Shown in pieces: positions 41,401 to 49,443 of a DNA stretch of 64,000 nucleotides. Below the pieces are notes generated by a model that had not been told where the DNA came from, did no database searches, and worked only from the letters and a program-made list of their open reading frames with translations. The stretch comes from Actinocrispum wychmicini (lineage in GTDB: Bacteria > Actinomycetota > Actinomycetes > Mycobacteriales > Pseudonocardiaceae): assembly GCF_004345645.1 (NCBI RefSeq), contig NZ_SLWS01000001.1, positions 1,553,546-1,617,545 on the forward strand, in the 5' to 3' direction. Every line of letters begins with the position of its first letter. Position 1 is the stretch's first letter. The position numbers were made by a program, and so were the translations under genes.

Positions 41401-42000
41401 GTGTCAGGACTCCGGGAACGCAAGAAGCAGGCCACCCGCGAGGCGCTGAGCATGGCCGCGCTCCGGCTGGCGATCGCGCACGGGATCGAGAACGTGCTGG
41501 TGGAGGACATCGCGGCGGCCGTGGACGTGTCGCCGCGGACGTTCAACAACTACTTCTCCAGCAAGTACGAGGCGATCTGGTGGCGTGAGCTCAACCGGGC
41601 GATGGTGATCGGGGACCTGCTGCGGGCCCGGCCGGCGGACGAGCCGCTCTGGGACGGCATCACACATGCCGTGCTCCAGGTGTTCGGCGGGGACGCCACC
41701 GCGGCACCGCCGGCGGGCTGGATCGACGGCATCAAGCGAATGATGAGCACCCCGCAGATGCTGGGGGAGGTGCTCAAGGGACAGGTCGCCGTGCAGGACG
41801 AGCTGGCGACCGCGATCGCCGACCGCCTGGGGCTCGACCCGTCCAGGGACATGTACCCGCGGGTCATCGCGGGCGCGGTGATGGCCGCGTACCAGACCGC
41901 CCGGGACTACTGGCTGGAGATCGAACCGCCGGTGCCGATGGGGCCGCTGATCCTGGAGGCGTTGGCGCAACTGAAGAACCTACAGGGAGGAACACCATGA
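41401..42000 (+). CDS. TetR-family transcriptional regulator
   Basis: A 199-residue regulator from a GTG at 41401. The DNA-binding domain is MAALRLAIAHGIENVLVEDIAAAVDVSPRTFNNYFSSKYEAI, of the PA-type TetR group with NNYF. ATGA overlap couples it to an FAD monooxygenase. It is divergent from the methionine-salvage operon with under 80 bases between; that gap holds GCTGA/TCAGC half-sites, so control of the mtn promoter is possible but not shown. Confidence 0.9.
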   Translation: MSGLRERKKQATREALSMAALRLAIAHGIENVLVEDIAAAVDVSPRTFNNYFSSKYEAIWWRELNRAMVIGDLLRARPADEPLWDGITHAVLQVFGGDATAAPPAGWIDGIKRMMSTPQMLGEVLKGQVAVQDELATAIADRLGLDPSRDMYPRVIAGAVMAAYQTARDYWLEIEPPVPMGPLILEALAQLKNLQGGTP

Positions 42001-43496
42001 CCATCCTGATCGTCGGGGGCGGCCCGAACGGGCTGATGCTGGCGTGCGAACTGAGACTGTCCGGGGTGCCGGCGATCGTGCTGGAACAGTTGCCGGAACG
42101 GTCGAACCAGCCGAAGGCCAACGGCATGGTCGGCCAGGTCGTCCGGTTGATGGACCACCGTGGCCTGCACGAGCGGGTGGGCGCGCCCGTGCCGATGCGG
42201 GTGCCCAGGTTCATGTTCGGCGCGCTGCCACTGGAGTTGGACCGGCTGGCGGACAACCCGATCACGATCCTGCCCGTGCCACAACGGCGCCTGGAACAGA
42301 TGCTGGAGGAACGTGCGCTGGAGTTGGGCGCGGAGATCCGGCGCGGGCATGAGGTGATCTCGTTCGAGCAGGACGAGACGCAGGTCGTCGTGCAGGTGCG
42401 TGGACCCGAAGGCGAGTACGAGATGCGCACGCCTTTCCTGGTCGGCGCGGACGGCGCGGCCAGTGTGGTGCGCAAGGAGGCCGGCATCGACTTCCCTGGC
42501 GTGACCAATGTGGACACTGTGACCCGGTCGGCGCACGTGTCGCTGCCCGACGGCGCCGTCGTCGACGGAGCGCTGGACGTGCCGGGCTTCGGCCGGATCG
42601 GGAACACGGCGTTCACCAGGACTGAGCGCGGTGTCTTCGTGTACTCGCAGTTTGAGCCCGGCCGGCCGATGATCAACACGACCGAATGGTCGTCGTCCGA
42701 GCCGGCCGACGACGTGCCCATGACCGTGGCCGAGTTGCGCGCGAGCATCCACCGGGTGCTGGGGGCGGACGTGCCGATCGGCGAACCCGAGCACCCCGGC
42801 CCGAACCTGCTGCGCCGGCTGGCCGGCCGCAACACCCGGATCGCGGAAAGGTTCCGGGCCGGCCGGGTGTTCCTGGTCGGCGACGCGGCCCACGTGCACT
42901 CGGCGATGGGCGGCCCTGGGCTGAACCTCGGTTTGCAGGACGTGGCGAACCTCGGCTGGAAGCTCGCGGCCGCGGTCAAGGGCTGGGCGCCGGACGGGCT
43001 GCTGGACACGTACGAGTCGGAACGGCGTCCGTTGGCCGAACGGGTGGTCATGCATTCGATGGCACAGTCGGCGTTGGTGGCACCTGGGCCGGAGGTCACC
43101 GCGTTGCGTGAGCTCTTCGAGGAGCTGTTGCGCGACGAGTCGACGTTGCGGCACGTCGCGGAGACCATGGCCGGCTCGGACGTCCGCTACCTGTCCGGCG
43201 ACCATCCGCTGGTCGGCCGGTTCCTGCCGGACATCCCGTTGGCCGACGGGCGGATCGCCGAGCTGATGCGGTCCGGCCGGCCGGTGCTGCTCGACTTCGC
43301 CGGGGTGGACGTGCCCGAGGGCTGGCGCGACCGGGTGGACGTGGTCGCGGTGCGGTCGCCGGCGGCGCCGGCCGGAGCAGTGCTCGTCCGGCCGGACGGG
43401 TACGTCGCGTGGGCCGGCGACGATGTCCACAATGGACTTCCGGAATCGTTGGCGATGTGGTTCGGTACGCCGAAACACATGGCCGTCACGCCATAG
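41997..43496 (+). CDS. FAD-dependent aromatic monooxygenase (antibiotic hydroxylase type)
   Basis: A 499-residue class A flavin monooxygenase. ILIVGGGPNGLMLACELRLSG binds FAD, LVGADGAASVVRKEAG is the DG motif, and RVFLVGDAAHVHSAMGGPGLNLGLQDVANLGWKLA the GD motif. A C-terminal thioredoxin-like domain (PAAPAGAVLVRPDGYVAWAG) is of the kind found in polyketide hydroxylases and rifampicin monooxygenase. With its TetR partner it forms a second cassette like the one at 30.6 kb. The substrate is unknown. Confidence 0.9.
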   Translation: MTILIVGGGPNGLMLACELRLSGVPAIVLEQLPERSNQPKANGMVGQVVRLMDHRGLHERVGAPVPMRVPRFMFGALPLELDRLADNPITILPVPQRRLEQMLEERALELGAEIRRGHEVISFEQDETQVVVQVRGPEGEYEMRTPFLVGADGAASVVRKEAGIDFPGVTNVDTVTRSAHVSLPDGAVVDGALDVPGFGRIGNTAFTRTERGVFVYSQFEPGRPMINTTEWSSSEPADDVPMTVAELRASIHRVLGADVPIGEPEHPGPNLLRRLAGRNTRIAERFRAGRVFLVGDAAHVHSAMGGPGLNLGLQDVANLGWKLAAAVKGWAPDGLLDTYESERRPLAERVVMHSMAQSALVAPGPEVTALRELFEELLRDESTLRHVAETMAGSDVRYLSGDHPLVGRFLPDIPLADGRIAELMRSGRPVLLDFAGVDVPEGWRDRVDVVAVRSPAAPAGAVLVRPDGYVAWAGDDVHNGLPESLAMWFGTPKHMAVTP

Positions 43497-43586
43497 GTGA
43501 AGTCGCTGTCCGTGTGCGTTCGGGTGCGGTGGGTGGTCGCGGTAGCGGGACGTTATGGGATCGCAACCGGCGGGGCGTCACTATTC

Positions 43587-43628
43587 CCACATTGCTCTGA
43601 TCAGACCAATGTGGACTTCGAGGGAATA
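43587..43628. promoter_or_regulatory. Near-perfect 28-bp palindrome with outer repeat
   Basis: CCACATTG (43587) pairs with CAATGTGG (43607) around the palindrome TCTGATCAGA, giving 28 bp with one mismatched pair. An outer TATTCCC/GGGAATA pair (43582-43588, 43622-43628) partly overlaps the left arm. It lies 90 bases after the monooxygenase stop and about 100 before the protease start, in the largest gene-free stretch of the window (43497-43714). Either a terminator or an operator for the protease is possible. A small GTGCTT/AAGCAC hairpin follows at 43667-43682. Confidence 0.5.
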
Positions 43629-43714
43629 GGCCGGTTGTCTGATTGAGCGGCGGTCACCGGCGGGATGTGCTTCGTAAAGCACGACCTATGGGATCCCCAC
43701 GAAGGGTTTTCGCC

Positions 43715-46700
43715 GTGACCACAGCCAGATCCAGAGCCGGCATGGCGGTGCTCGCACTGAGCACCGCCCTGTTCGGCCTGTCCACGCCCGCCGCGTTCGC
43801 GCAGCCACCCGCCGAGCAGCCCGTGCCGGCTTCGGACAAGCAGCTCGACGCGCGGGACCGCGCGCTCGTGGCAGCCGCCGAACAAGAGGGGCGGCCCGAG
43901 GTGTCCATCCTGGTGGCCGCCGAGAAGGGCCGGTCGGACGCGGCAGCGGCCGAGTTGCGCTCGATCGGCGCGAAGGTGCGGTCCACCGAGAAGGACGTGG
44001 ACTACATCAAGGCGACCCTGTCGCCCGAAGCGGCCAGGAAGGCCGCCCGGCTCGACTCGGTCCGGTCGATCGACGTCGACGGCCTGATCGCGCAGGACGA
44101 CCCCAAGGAGGCCGGCGCGGGCAACCCGCTGCCGCAGCCGGCACCGGGCGCCAACACCCCACGGTCGAACCCGTACATGCCGACCCGGGACACCCACGCC
44201 GCCCAGTTCGGCCAGCTGTTCCCGTTCTGGGACGGCAAGGACGTCACCGTGGCCATTCTGGACAGTGGCATCGACCTGGACCACCCGGCGCTGGCCAAGA
44301 CCAGCCGCGGCGACCGCAAGATCACCGACTGGTACGACGCGAACGCCCCCGACTCCGGCGACGGCACCTGGGTGGCCATGTCCCAGGACACGCACACCGG
44401 CCAGTTCACCGTCGGCGGGAAGACCTGGACCGCGCCCGCCACCGGCGGCCCGTACAGCGTCGGCGTGTTCAGCGAGACCAACGGCGCCAGCGACCTGGGC
44501 AGCGCCGGCAGCGAGCTCGGCGGTGACGTCAACCGTAACGGCGTCCGGGGCGAGAAGATCGGCGTGCTACAGGACGTCACGACCAAAGAGGTCCGGGTCG
44601 ACCTGAACGGCAACGGCGACTTCACCGACGACAAGCCGATGATCGACTACAAGGTCAAGCAGGACGTCGGCTTCTTCGGCACGGACAACCCGGCCACGGA
44701 CGTGGTCGAGCGCGTCGCGTTCGTCGTGCAGACGGACAAGTCCGTGTACGGCACTGAAGACACCCCGTTCGTCGACATCGGCATCGCGGGTGCCGAGCAC
44801 GGTTCGCACGTCGCCGGCATCGCGGCGGGCAACGACCTGTTCGGCGGCAAGGTGGAAGGCGCCGCGCCGGGTGCGAAGCTCATGTCCGTCAAGGCATGCC
44901 TCACCACGACTTCGTGCACGGACAGCGGCCTCACCGACGGCGTGCTGTACGCGGCGCGTAACGGCGCCGACGTCGTGAACATCTCCATCGGTAGCCTGCC
45001 GGCGCTCAACGACGGCAGCTCCGCGCGGGCGCAGATCTACAACCGGATCATCGCGCAGTACAACGTGCAGCTGTTCATCTCGGCCGGCAACGACGGTTCC
45101 GGCGCGAACACCGTCGGCGACCCGTCGGTGGCCACGGACGCGGTGAGCGTCGGCTCGTACATCACCTCCGCGACCTGGCTGTCGAACTACGGTTCGGAGA
45201 CCAAGCAGCGCGAGAACCTGCACCCGTTCTCGTCCCGTGGCCCGAGTGAGAACGGCGGTTTCAAGCCGAACATCGTCGCTCCCGGCTCCGCGATCTCGAC
45301 CGTACCGCGCTGGAACCCGGGCGCGGCGGTGCCTGGCACGTACGACCTGCCGGCCGGCTACGCGCACCTTCAGGGCACGTCGATGGCAGCCCCGCAGGCG
45401 ACCGGCGCGGCGGCCCTGCTGATCAGCGCGTACAAGGCGACCCACGGCGGCAAGCGCCCGCCGGTGGCGCAGCTGCGGACCGCGATCTACTCGTCCGCCC
45501 GCTACATCGACGAGTTCGGCGCGTACGAGCAGGGCAACGGCCTGTTCGACGTGTTCGGCGCGTTCTTCCTGCTGCAGCTCGGCCCGAACACCGACACCGT
45601 GACCAGCTCGGTGGAGGTGCACACGGTGCTGTCCGACGGGCTGGCCAAGCCGGGCATCGGCGTCGGCATCCACGACCGCGAGGGCGTGACGGCCGGCAAG
45701 AAGTACGTGCGGACGTACACGTTCACGCGGACCACGGGGTCGCCGAGCCCGCAGTTCTACCGGCTCCGCTGGCAGGGCGACGACGGCACGTTCTCGTCGC
45801 AGCACAACGTCTGGCTGCCGCTGAACCAGCCGGTGAAGGTGGACGTCCAGGTGAACCCGCGGGACACGGGCATCCACTCGGCGATCCTGCAGCTGGACAA
45901 CCCGTTCACGCTCGGCGTCGACAGTCCGATCCTGAACACGGTGTTCGCGCCGCAGGAACTCAACGCCCGCAACGGGTTCTCGTACAGCGCCAACGGGAAG
46001 ATCGACCGCAACGAGTTCAAGTCGTTCCTGGTGCGTGTCCCGCAGGGCACGACCGGTCTGAAGATCGACCTGACCGGCGGTGGCGCGGCCGGCAAGGGCC
46101 AGGTCCGGTTCATCCGGATCGACCCGAGGGGCATCCCGACCGAGTACCCGGTGAACTCCACGATCTGCTACAACCCGGACGCGGGCGGCGGCTGCGCCAC
46201 CGGCTCGCCGACCTCCCGCACGGTGACCAACCCGATCCCCGGTGTCTGGGAGTTCTACGTGGAGGCCCGCCGGACCTCGGACGTGCCCGCGGCGCCGTAC
46301 TCCATCACGGCGACGGCGATCACGACCCAGGTCACGCCGAACCCGGACGTCATCCCCAGCCTGCAGGCGGGTGTGCCGCTGGCGCGTAGCTACTCGGTGG
46401 CGAACTCGGCGGGTGCCTTCAACGGCAAGCTGGCCGGCGGCCCGCTGAGCAGCGTGCTGAACCTGCGGCCGACCATCGCGGAGGGGAAGCAGTCCCAGTT
46501 CCCGATCACCGTGGTGCCGGGCTCGACGTCGTTGCGGGTGACGACCGGCAACCCAAGTGTGGCCGCGTCCGACCTTGACCTGTATCTGTTCAACTGCACC
46601 ACCGGCAGTTGTGTGCAGACGGCCGTGAGCGGCGGCGCGACCGCCGACGAGCAGGTCACCATCAACAACCCGGCGCCCGGCCGGTGGATCGCCCTGGTGG

Positions 46701-46954
46701 TCGGCTTCGCGGTGCCCGGCGGCACCACGGACTTCGACTACGCCGACATGTTCAGCTCGCCCACCCTGGGCACGGTGTCCATCACGGACACTGACGCCCA
46801 GCGTGCGACGGGTGCCACGTGGACGGCGTCGGCGACGGTCACGGCGGCCTCCGTGCCCCCGGCCGGCCGGAAGCTGCGCGGCGACATCAACGTCCGCACC
46901 AGCGACGGCTCGATCGTCGGCGGCGGTGTCGTGCAGATCGGCTCGGTGAGCTAG
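43715..46954 (+). CDS. Secreted S8-family (subtilisin/TPP-like) serine peptidase
   Basis: About 1,079 residues from a GTG at 43715 behind GAAGGG; an ATG at 43688 is the alternative. A signal peptide (cleavage near TPAAFA, about residue 29) precedes an I9-like propeptide at about 45-125 (VSILVAAEKGRSDAAAAELRSIGAKV). The triad is Asp183 (VAILDSGID), His362 (EHGSHVAGIAAG) and Ser556 (GTSMAAPQATGAA). The Asp-His interval is about 180 residues, far longer than in subtilisin, and contains a calcium-loop-like DLNGNGDFTDD. The C-terminal half is beta-rich, resembling tripeptidyl-peptidase-type S8 enzymes. A propeptide-like lipoprotein follows. Confidence 0.88.
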   Translation: MTTARSRAGMAVLALSTALFGLSTPAAFAQPPAEQPVPASDKQLDARDRALVAAAEQEGRPEVSILVAAEKGRSDAAAAELRSIGAKVRSTEKDVDYIKATLSPEAARKAARLDSVRSIDVDGLIAQDDPKEAGAGNPLPQPAPGANTPRSNPYMPTRDTHAAQFGQLFPFWDGKDVTVAILDSGIDLDHPALAKTSRGDRKITDWYDANAPDSGDGTWVAMSQDTHTGQFTVGGKTWTAPATGGPYSVGVFSETNGASDLGSAGSELGGDVNRNGVRGEKIGVLQDVTTKEVRVDLNGNGDFTDDKPMIDYKVKQDVGFFGTDNPATDVVERVAFVVQTDKSVYGTEDTPFVDIGIAGAEHGSHVAGIAAGNDLFGGKVEGAAPGAKLMSVKACLTTTSCTDSGLTDGVLYAARNGADVVNISIGSLPALNDGSSARAQIYNRIIAQYNVQLFISAGNDGSGANTVGDPSVATDAVSVGSYITSATWLSNYGSETKQRENLHPFSSRGPSENGGFKPNIVAPGSAISTVPRWNPGAAVPGTYDLPAGYAHLQGTSMAAPQATGAAALLISAYKATHGGKRPPVAQLRTAIYSSARYIDEFGAYEQGNGLFDVFGAFFLLQLGPNTDTVTSSVEVHTVLSDGLAKPGIGVGIHDREGVTAGKKYVRTYTFTRTTGSPSPQFYRLRWQGDDGTFSSQHNVWLPLNQPVKVDVQVNPRDTGIHSAILQLDNPFTLGVDSPILNTVFAPQELNARNGFSYSANGKIDRNEFKSFLVRVPQGTTGLKIDLTGGGAAGKGQVRFIRIDPRGIPTEYPVNSTICYNPDAGGGCATGSPTSRTVTNPIPGVWEFYVEARRTSDVPAAPYSITATAITTQVTPNPDVIPSLQAGVPLARSYSVANSAGAFNGKLAGGPLSSVLNLRPTIAEGKQSQFPITVVPGSTSLRVTTGNPSVAASDLDLYLFNCTTGSCVQTAVSGGATADEQVTINNPAPGRWIALVVGFAVPGGTTDFDYADMFSSPTLGTVSITDTDAQRATGATWTASATVTAASVPPAGRKLRGDINVRTSDGSIVGGGVVQIGSVS

Positions 46955-46960
46955 GTGCCA

Positions 46961-46999
46961 ATGGTGAAGCCCCTCGGATCCGCCGAGGGGCTTCACCAT
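46961..46999 (+). terminator. 17-bp perfect hairpin terminator after S8 protease
   Basis: ATGGTGAAGCCCCTCGG and its exact complement form a 17-bp stem around ATCCG, beginning seven bases after the protease stop. No U-tract is present. It should end the protease transcript, leaving the following lipoprotein with its own promoter or low read-through expression. Confidence 0.8.
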
Positions 47000-47035
47000 G
47001 TGCAACCGGTTCGACCGGTATACCGTCCTTGGGCT

Positions 47036-47365
47036 ATGAGGTCCTTCGCGGTGATCCTGGTGGTCGTGCTGGCCGCCGGCTGTGGCGCGCGCCAGGAGCC
47101 CGCGAGCGTACCGAGTTCCGTTCCCCAGACCCAGGAGCCTTCCGTGCGCGGCACCGGACTCATCGTGTCCACTGTGGACGGCAAGGCCGACGAGGTCGCC
47201 ACGGCGGTGACCGCGTTGGGCGGACGGGTCGTCGCCAGTGACGCGAGCGTCGGCTACCTGAGAGTGAGCGTCCCCAGTGACGTTGTGTCAAAAGTGAAGG
47301 CGCTGCCCGGGGTCACCGCGGTCCAGGTTGAGGGACTGGTCGACCGTGGCGGACCGCCCTCGTGA
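47036..47365 (+). CDS. Lipoprotein resembling an S8 (I9-like) propeptide
   Basis: A 109-residue protein with a lipoprotein signal (VVLAAGCG lipobox, Cys at about 16), a Pro/Gln linker and a domain of about 65 residues. That domain (LIVSTVDGKADEVATAV... ALGGRVV... YLRVSVP... VKALPGVTAVQVEGLV) matches position by position the propeptide of the upstream protease (ILVAAEKGRSDAAAAEL... SIGAKV... YIKATLS... AARLDSVRSIDVDGLI). No catalytic domain follows. I infer a surface-anchored inhibitor or folding chaperone for that protease or a related one. Confidence 0.65.
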   Translation: MRSFAVILVVVLAAGCGARQEPASVPSSVPQTQEPSVRGTGLIVSTVDGKADEVATAVTALGGRVVASDASVGYLRVSVPSDVVSKVKALPGVTAVQVEGLVDRGGPPS

Positions 47366-47396
47366 ACCGAGGTCCACGAGGACGGCGGACTCCCTC

Positions 47397-48035
47397 CTAG
47401 AAAGTCACGTCACTGCACAGGTAGAAGGCCTCCGCGCTGTCCGGCTGCTGGCGCTGCCAGATCGTGAAGATCACGTGCCGGCCGGTACGGGCCGGCAGCC
47501 GGGCCGAGATCGAGTAGATGCCGTTGGACAACGACGGGTTCTGCACGGTGTTGAACACCTCAAGGTCGGACCACCGCAGCGGAGTGAGCGGGTTGTAGCC
47601 GTTCTTCGTGATGTACGACGTCCAGATCCCGAGGTGCGCGGCGGTTTCCTTGATCGTCATGGTGATGCTGGCACCGGAGGTGAGCTTGGTGGCCGGCCAG
47701 TCGTTGCGGGCCAGGTTGATGCCCGCGTACTTGGCCCGGCCGGCGCCGCACAGCTGGCCGTCCGGGATCAGGGCCTGGGAGTTCCCGCCGGCGTTCGGCA
47801 GGTTCACCTCGTTCCAGTCGTAGAACGGCTGGGTGCCGCCGGCCGCGATAGCGGCCTTGCACGCGGCCGACTGTGGGTTCTCCGGGCTTTCGTTGAATCG
47901 GCACTGCCATGTCCGGCTCGGCGGATTCATGGTGGTGCCGTGCGCGCTCGCCGACGTGACCGGCAGCACCGCGGACAGCAGGATGGGCAGGGCGCCGGCG
48001 AAGGCCACGAGGGCGGCGCGATAACGCTTGGGCAT
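47397..48035 (-). CDS. AA10 lytic polysaccharide monooxygenase (chitin-type)
   Basis: A 212-residue secreted copper enzyme. The signal peptide ends at SASA (residue 31), so His32 becomes the N-terminal His of the copper histidine brace (HGTTMNPPSRTWQC). The second His is in ETAAHLGIWTSY, and the axial Phe and C-terminal disulfide lie in AEAFYLCSDVTF. No binding module is appended. It should cleave crystalline chitin or cellulose oxidatively. CAAGGAG precedes the ATG. A DasR-like box upstream favours chitin. Confidence 0.93.
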   Translation of the reverse strand: MPKRYRAALVAFAGALPILLSAVLPVTSASAHGTTMNPPSRTWQCRFNESPENPQSAACKAAIAAGGTQPFYDWNEVNLPNAGGNSQALIPDGQLCGAGRAKYAGINLARNDWPATKLTSGASITMTIKETAAHLGIWTSYITKNGYNPLTPLRWSDLEVFNTVQNPSLSNGIYSISARLPARTGRHVIFTIWQRQQPDSAEAFYLCSDVTF

Positions 48036-48109
48036 GACGTCTCCTTGCAGGATGTCATGTAGTCGTCGCGCCCCGACCCATGAAAAGAGAAGTGCCTCCG
48101 ATTCTGAAT

Positions 48110-48121
48110 TGGTCTAGTCCA
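48110..48121 (-). promoter_or_regulatory. DasR-responsive-element-like operator
   Basis: TGGTCTAGTCCA differs at one base from TGGTCTAGACCA, the core of the dre element bound by DasR, the GlcNAc-responsive GntR repressor of chitin genes in streptomycetes. It lies 75 bp upstream of the LPMO start in the 125-bp gap before the kinase gene, an appropriate operator position. Confidence 0.6.
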
Positions 48122-48160
48122 CCGTGGCTAGCGCCATTCGGGCTAACCCATCCCACCTTC

Positions 48161-49405
48161 CTACGGCGCCGCGCCGGGCCCGCCGGGGGTCGAGCCCTTC
48201 GGCTTCTTGGACTTCCTGTTCCGGCCGCCCTGCGCCGGGGGCCCACCGGGCTGCTGGGCCACCCCCGCGTTCCCGTTCTCGCTGCCGGCCGCGTTCCCGG
48301 TCTGGGCTCCGGGCACGGACTCGGTGACCGTCACGGTCGTCGACGGCTTCGGCTCGGCCACCGCCTGCTGCGACCGTCGGGCGGGTTGTTGTTGCGCCGG
48401 CGGCCCGGGTACCTGCGACGGGACCACCTGGCCGAGCGTCGAACCGACGGCGCCACTGTGCCCAGGGGGCGGCTGGGGGACCGGCTCGCCGGATAGCGTG
48501 GACGCCCACAGCGCGACCACGCCCGCGGCCACCCCGGCGCTGACCGTGGCGACGGCCGCGACCCGCGGGAACCGCCGGGTACGGACGATCGGGGTGGTCG
48601 GCCGGTCGGCGCGGAGCATCTCGGCGCACTCGTCGGCCGAGGGGCGATCCGCCGGATCGTTGCGCGTCATCAGCTCCAACGCCGTCGTGATCGACGCCGG
48701 CACGCCGATCGGGATCCGTGGCCGGCGGCTGATCCGCGCCAACACCGTCTCGGCTTCCAGGCCGGGATACTCGACCTCGCCGGTCAGGCATTCCAGCAGC
48801 ACCAGGCCGAGCGCGTAGATGTCGGCGGGCGGCCCGACCGTCGTCCCCAGGACCTGTTCCGGCGACAGGTACGCGGCCGTCCCCACGAGCCGGTCGGACG
48901 CGGTGATCCCACTGCGCGCCAACAACTTCGCCAATCCGAAGTCGGCCAGGTGCGGCCGTGAAGCCGAGTCGAGCAGCACGTTGCCCGGCTTGAGATCCCG
49001 GTGCACCACACCGCGCGCGTGCACGTACGCCAACGCGTCCGCCAGGTCCGCGCCGAGCGTGCGGGTCTCCTCCACACCCAGTGGCCCGGCGTCGATCCGG
49101 CGGCCGAGATGCTGGCCGTCGACCAGTTCGAGGACGAGGAACGGCTCGCCGTGGACGCATCCCGAGTCGTAGACCTTGACCAGGCCGGGGTGGTCGAATC
49201 CGGCGAGCAGCGTGGCCTCGTCCTCGAACCGCACCCGACCCACCGGGTCGGCGTGCGGCTGGAAGATCTTGACCGCGACCTCGCGACCCAGCCGCTGATC
49301 CCATGCCCGCAGGACCCGGGCGGTGCCGCCACGTCCGAGCTGCGCGATCAGCTTGTAGCGATCAGCCAGCACGGGCGCGGCGCGTCCGCCGGATTCCTCG
49401 TACAT
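48161..49405 (-). CDS. Membrane Ser/Thr protein kinase (PknB-type catalytic domain)
   Basis: About 414 residues. The kinase domain has a glycine loop (LGRGGTARV), the lysine in EVAVKIFQ, the catalytic loop VVHRDLKPGNVLL and LADFGLAKLL. One membrane helix follows (VAAVATVSAGVAAGVVALWAS), then a Pro/Gln/Gly-rich extracellular tail ending in a basic NRKSKKPKG stretch. No PASTA repeats are present. The start is uncertain: ATG 49405, GTG 49414, or ATG 49441 inside the divergent gene. The divergent coiled-coil gene is a possible substrate or partner. Confidence 0.85.
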   Translation of the reverse strand: MYEESGGRAAPVLADRYKLIAQLGRGGTARVLRAWDQRLGREVAVKIFQPHADPVGRVRFEDEATLLAGFDHPGLVKVYDSGCVHGEPFLVLELVDGQHLGRRIDAGPLGVEETRTLGADLADALAYVHARGVVHRDLKPGNVLLDSASRPHLADFGLAKLLARSGITASDRLVGTAAYLSPEQVLGTTVGPPADIYALGLVLLECLTGEVEYPGLEAETVLARISRRPRIPIGVPASITTALELMTRNDPADRPSADECAEMLRADRPTTPIVRTRRFPRVAAVATVSAGVAAGVVALWASTLSGEPVPQPPPGHSGAVGSTLGQVVPSQVPGPPAQQQPARRSQQAVAEPKPSTTVTVTESVPGAQTGNAAGSENGNAGVAQQPGGPPAQGGRNRKSKKPKGSTPGGPGAAP

Positions 49406-49422
49406 CTGGGCCACACTAGTGA

Positions 49423-49443
49423 CTATGGATCTCAAGTCCATAG
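49423..49443. promoter_or_regulatory. Inverted repeat spanning the start codon of the coiled-coil gene
   Basis: CTATGGA and TCCATAG form perfect 7-bp arms around TCTCAAG. The left arm contains the ATG of the plus-strand coiled-coil gene. The right arm contains, on the minus strand, an alternative ATG of the kinase. It could be an operator for both divergent genes or an RNA hairpin hiding the start codon. Confidence 0.4.

Noticed and set aside
30613..43496. A natural-product biosynthetic cluster (two FAD monooxygenases, an LAL regulator and an IPNS-like oxygenase)
   Set aside because: No polyketide synthase, NRPS, terpene cyclase or other scaffold enzyme is present, and the intervening genes belong to salvage and transport.
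44567..47005. Minus-strand open frame of about 800 codons opposite the S8 protease
   Set aside because: It is an antisense shadow produced by G/C-rich third positions; the plus strand carries the complete catalytic triad and signal peptide.
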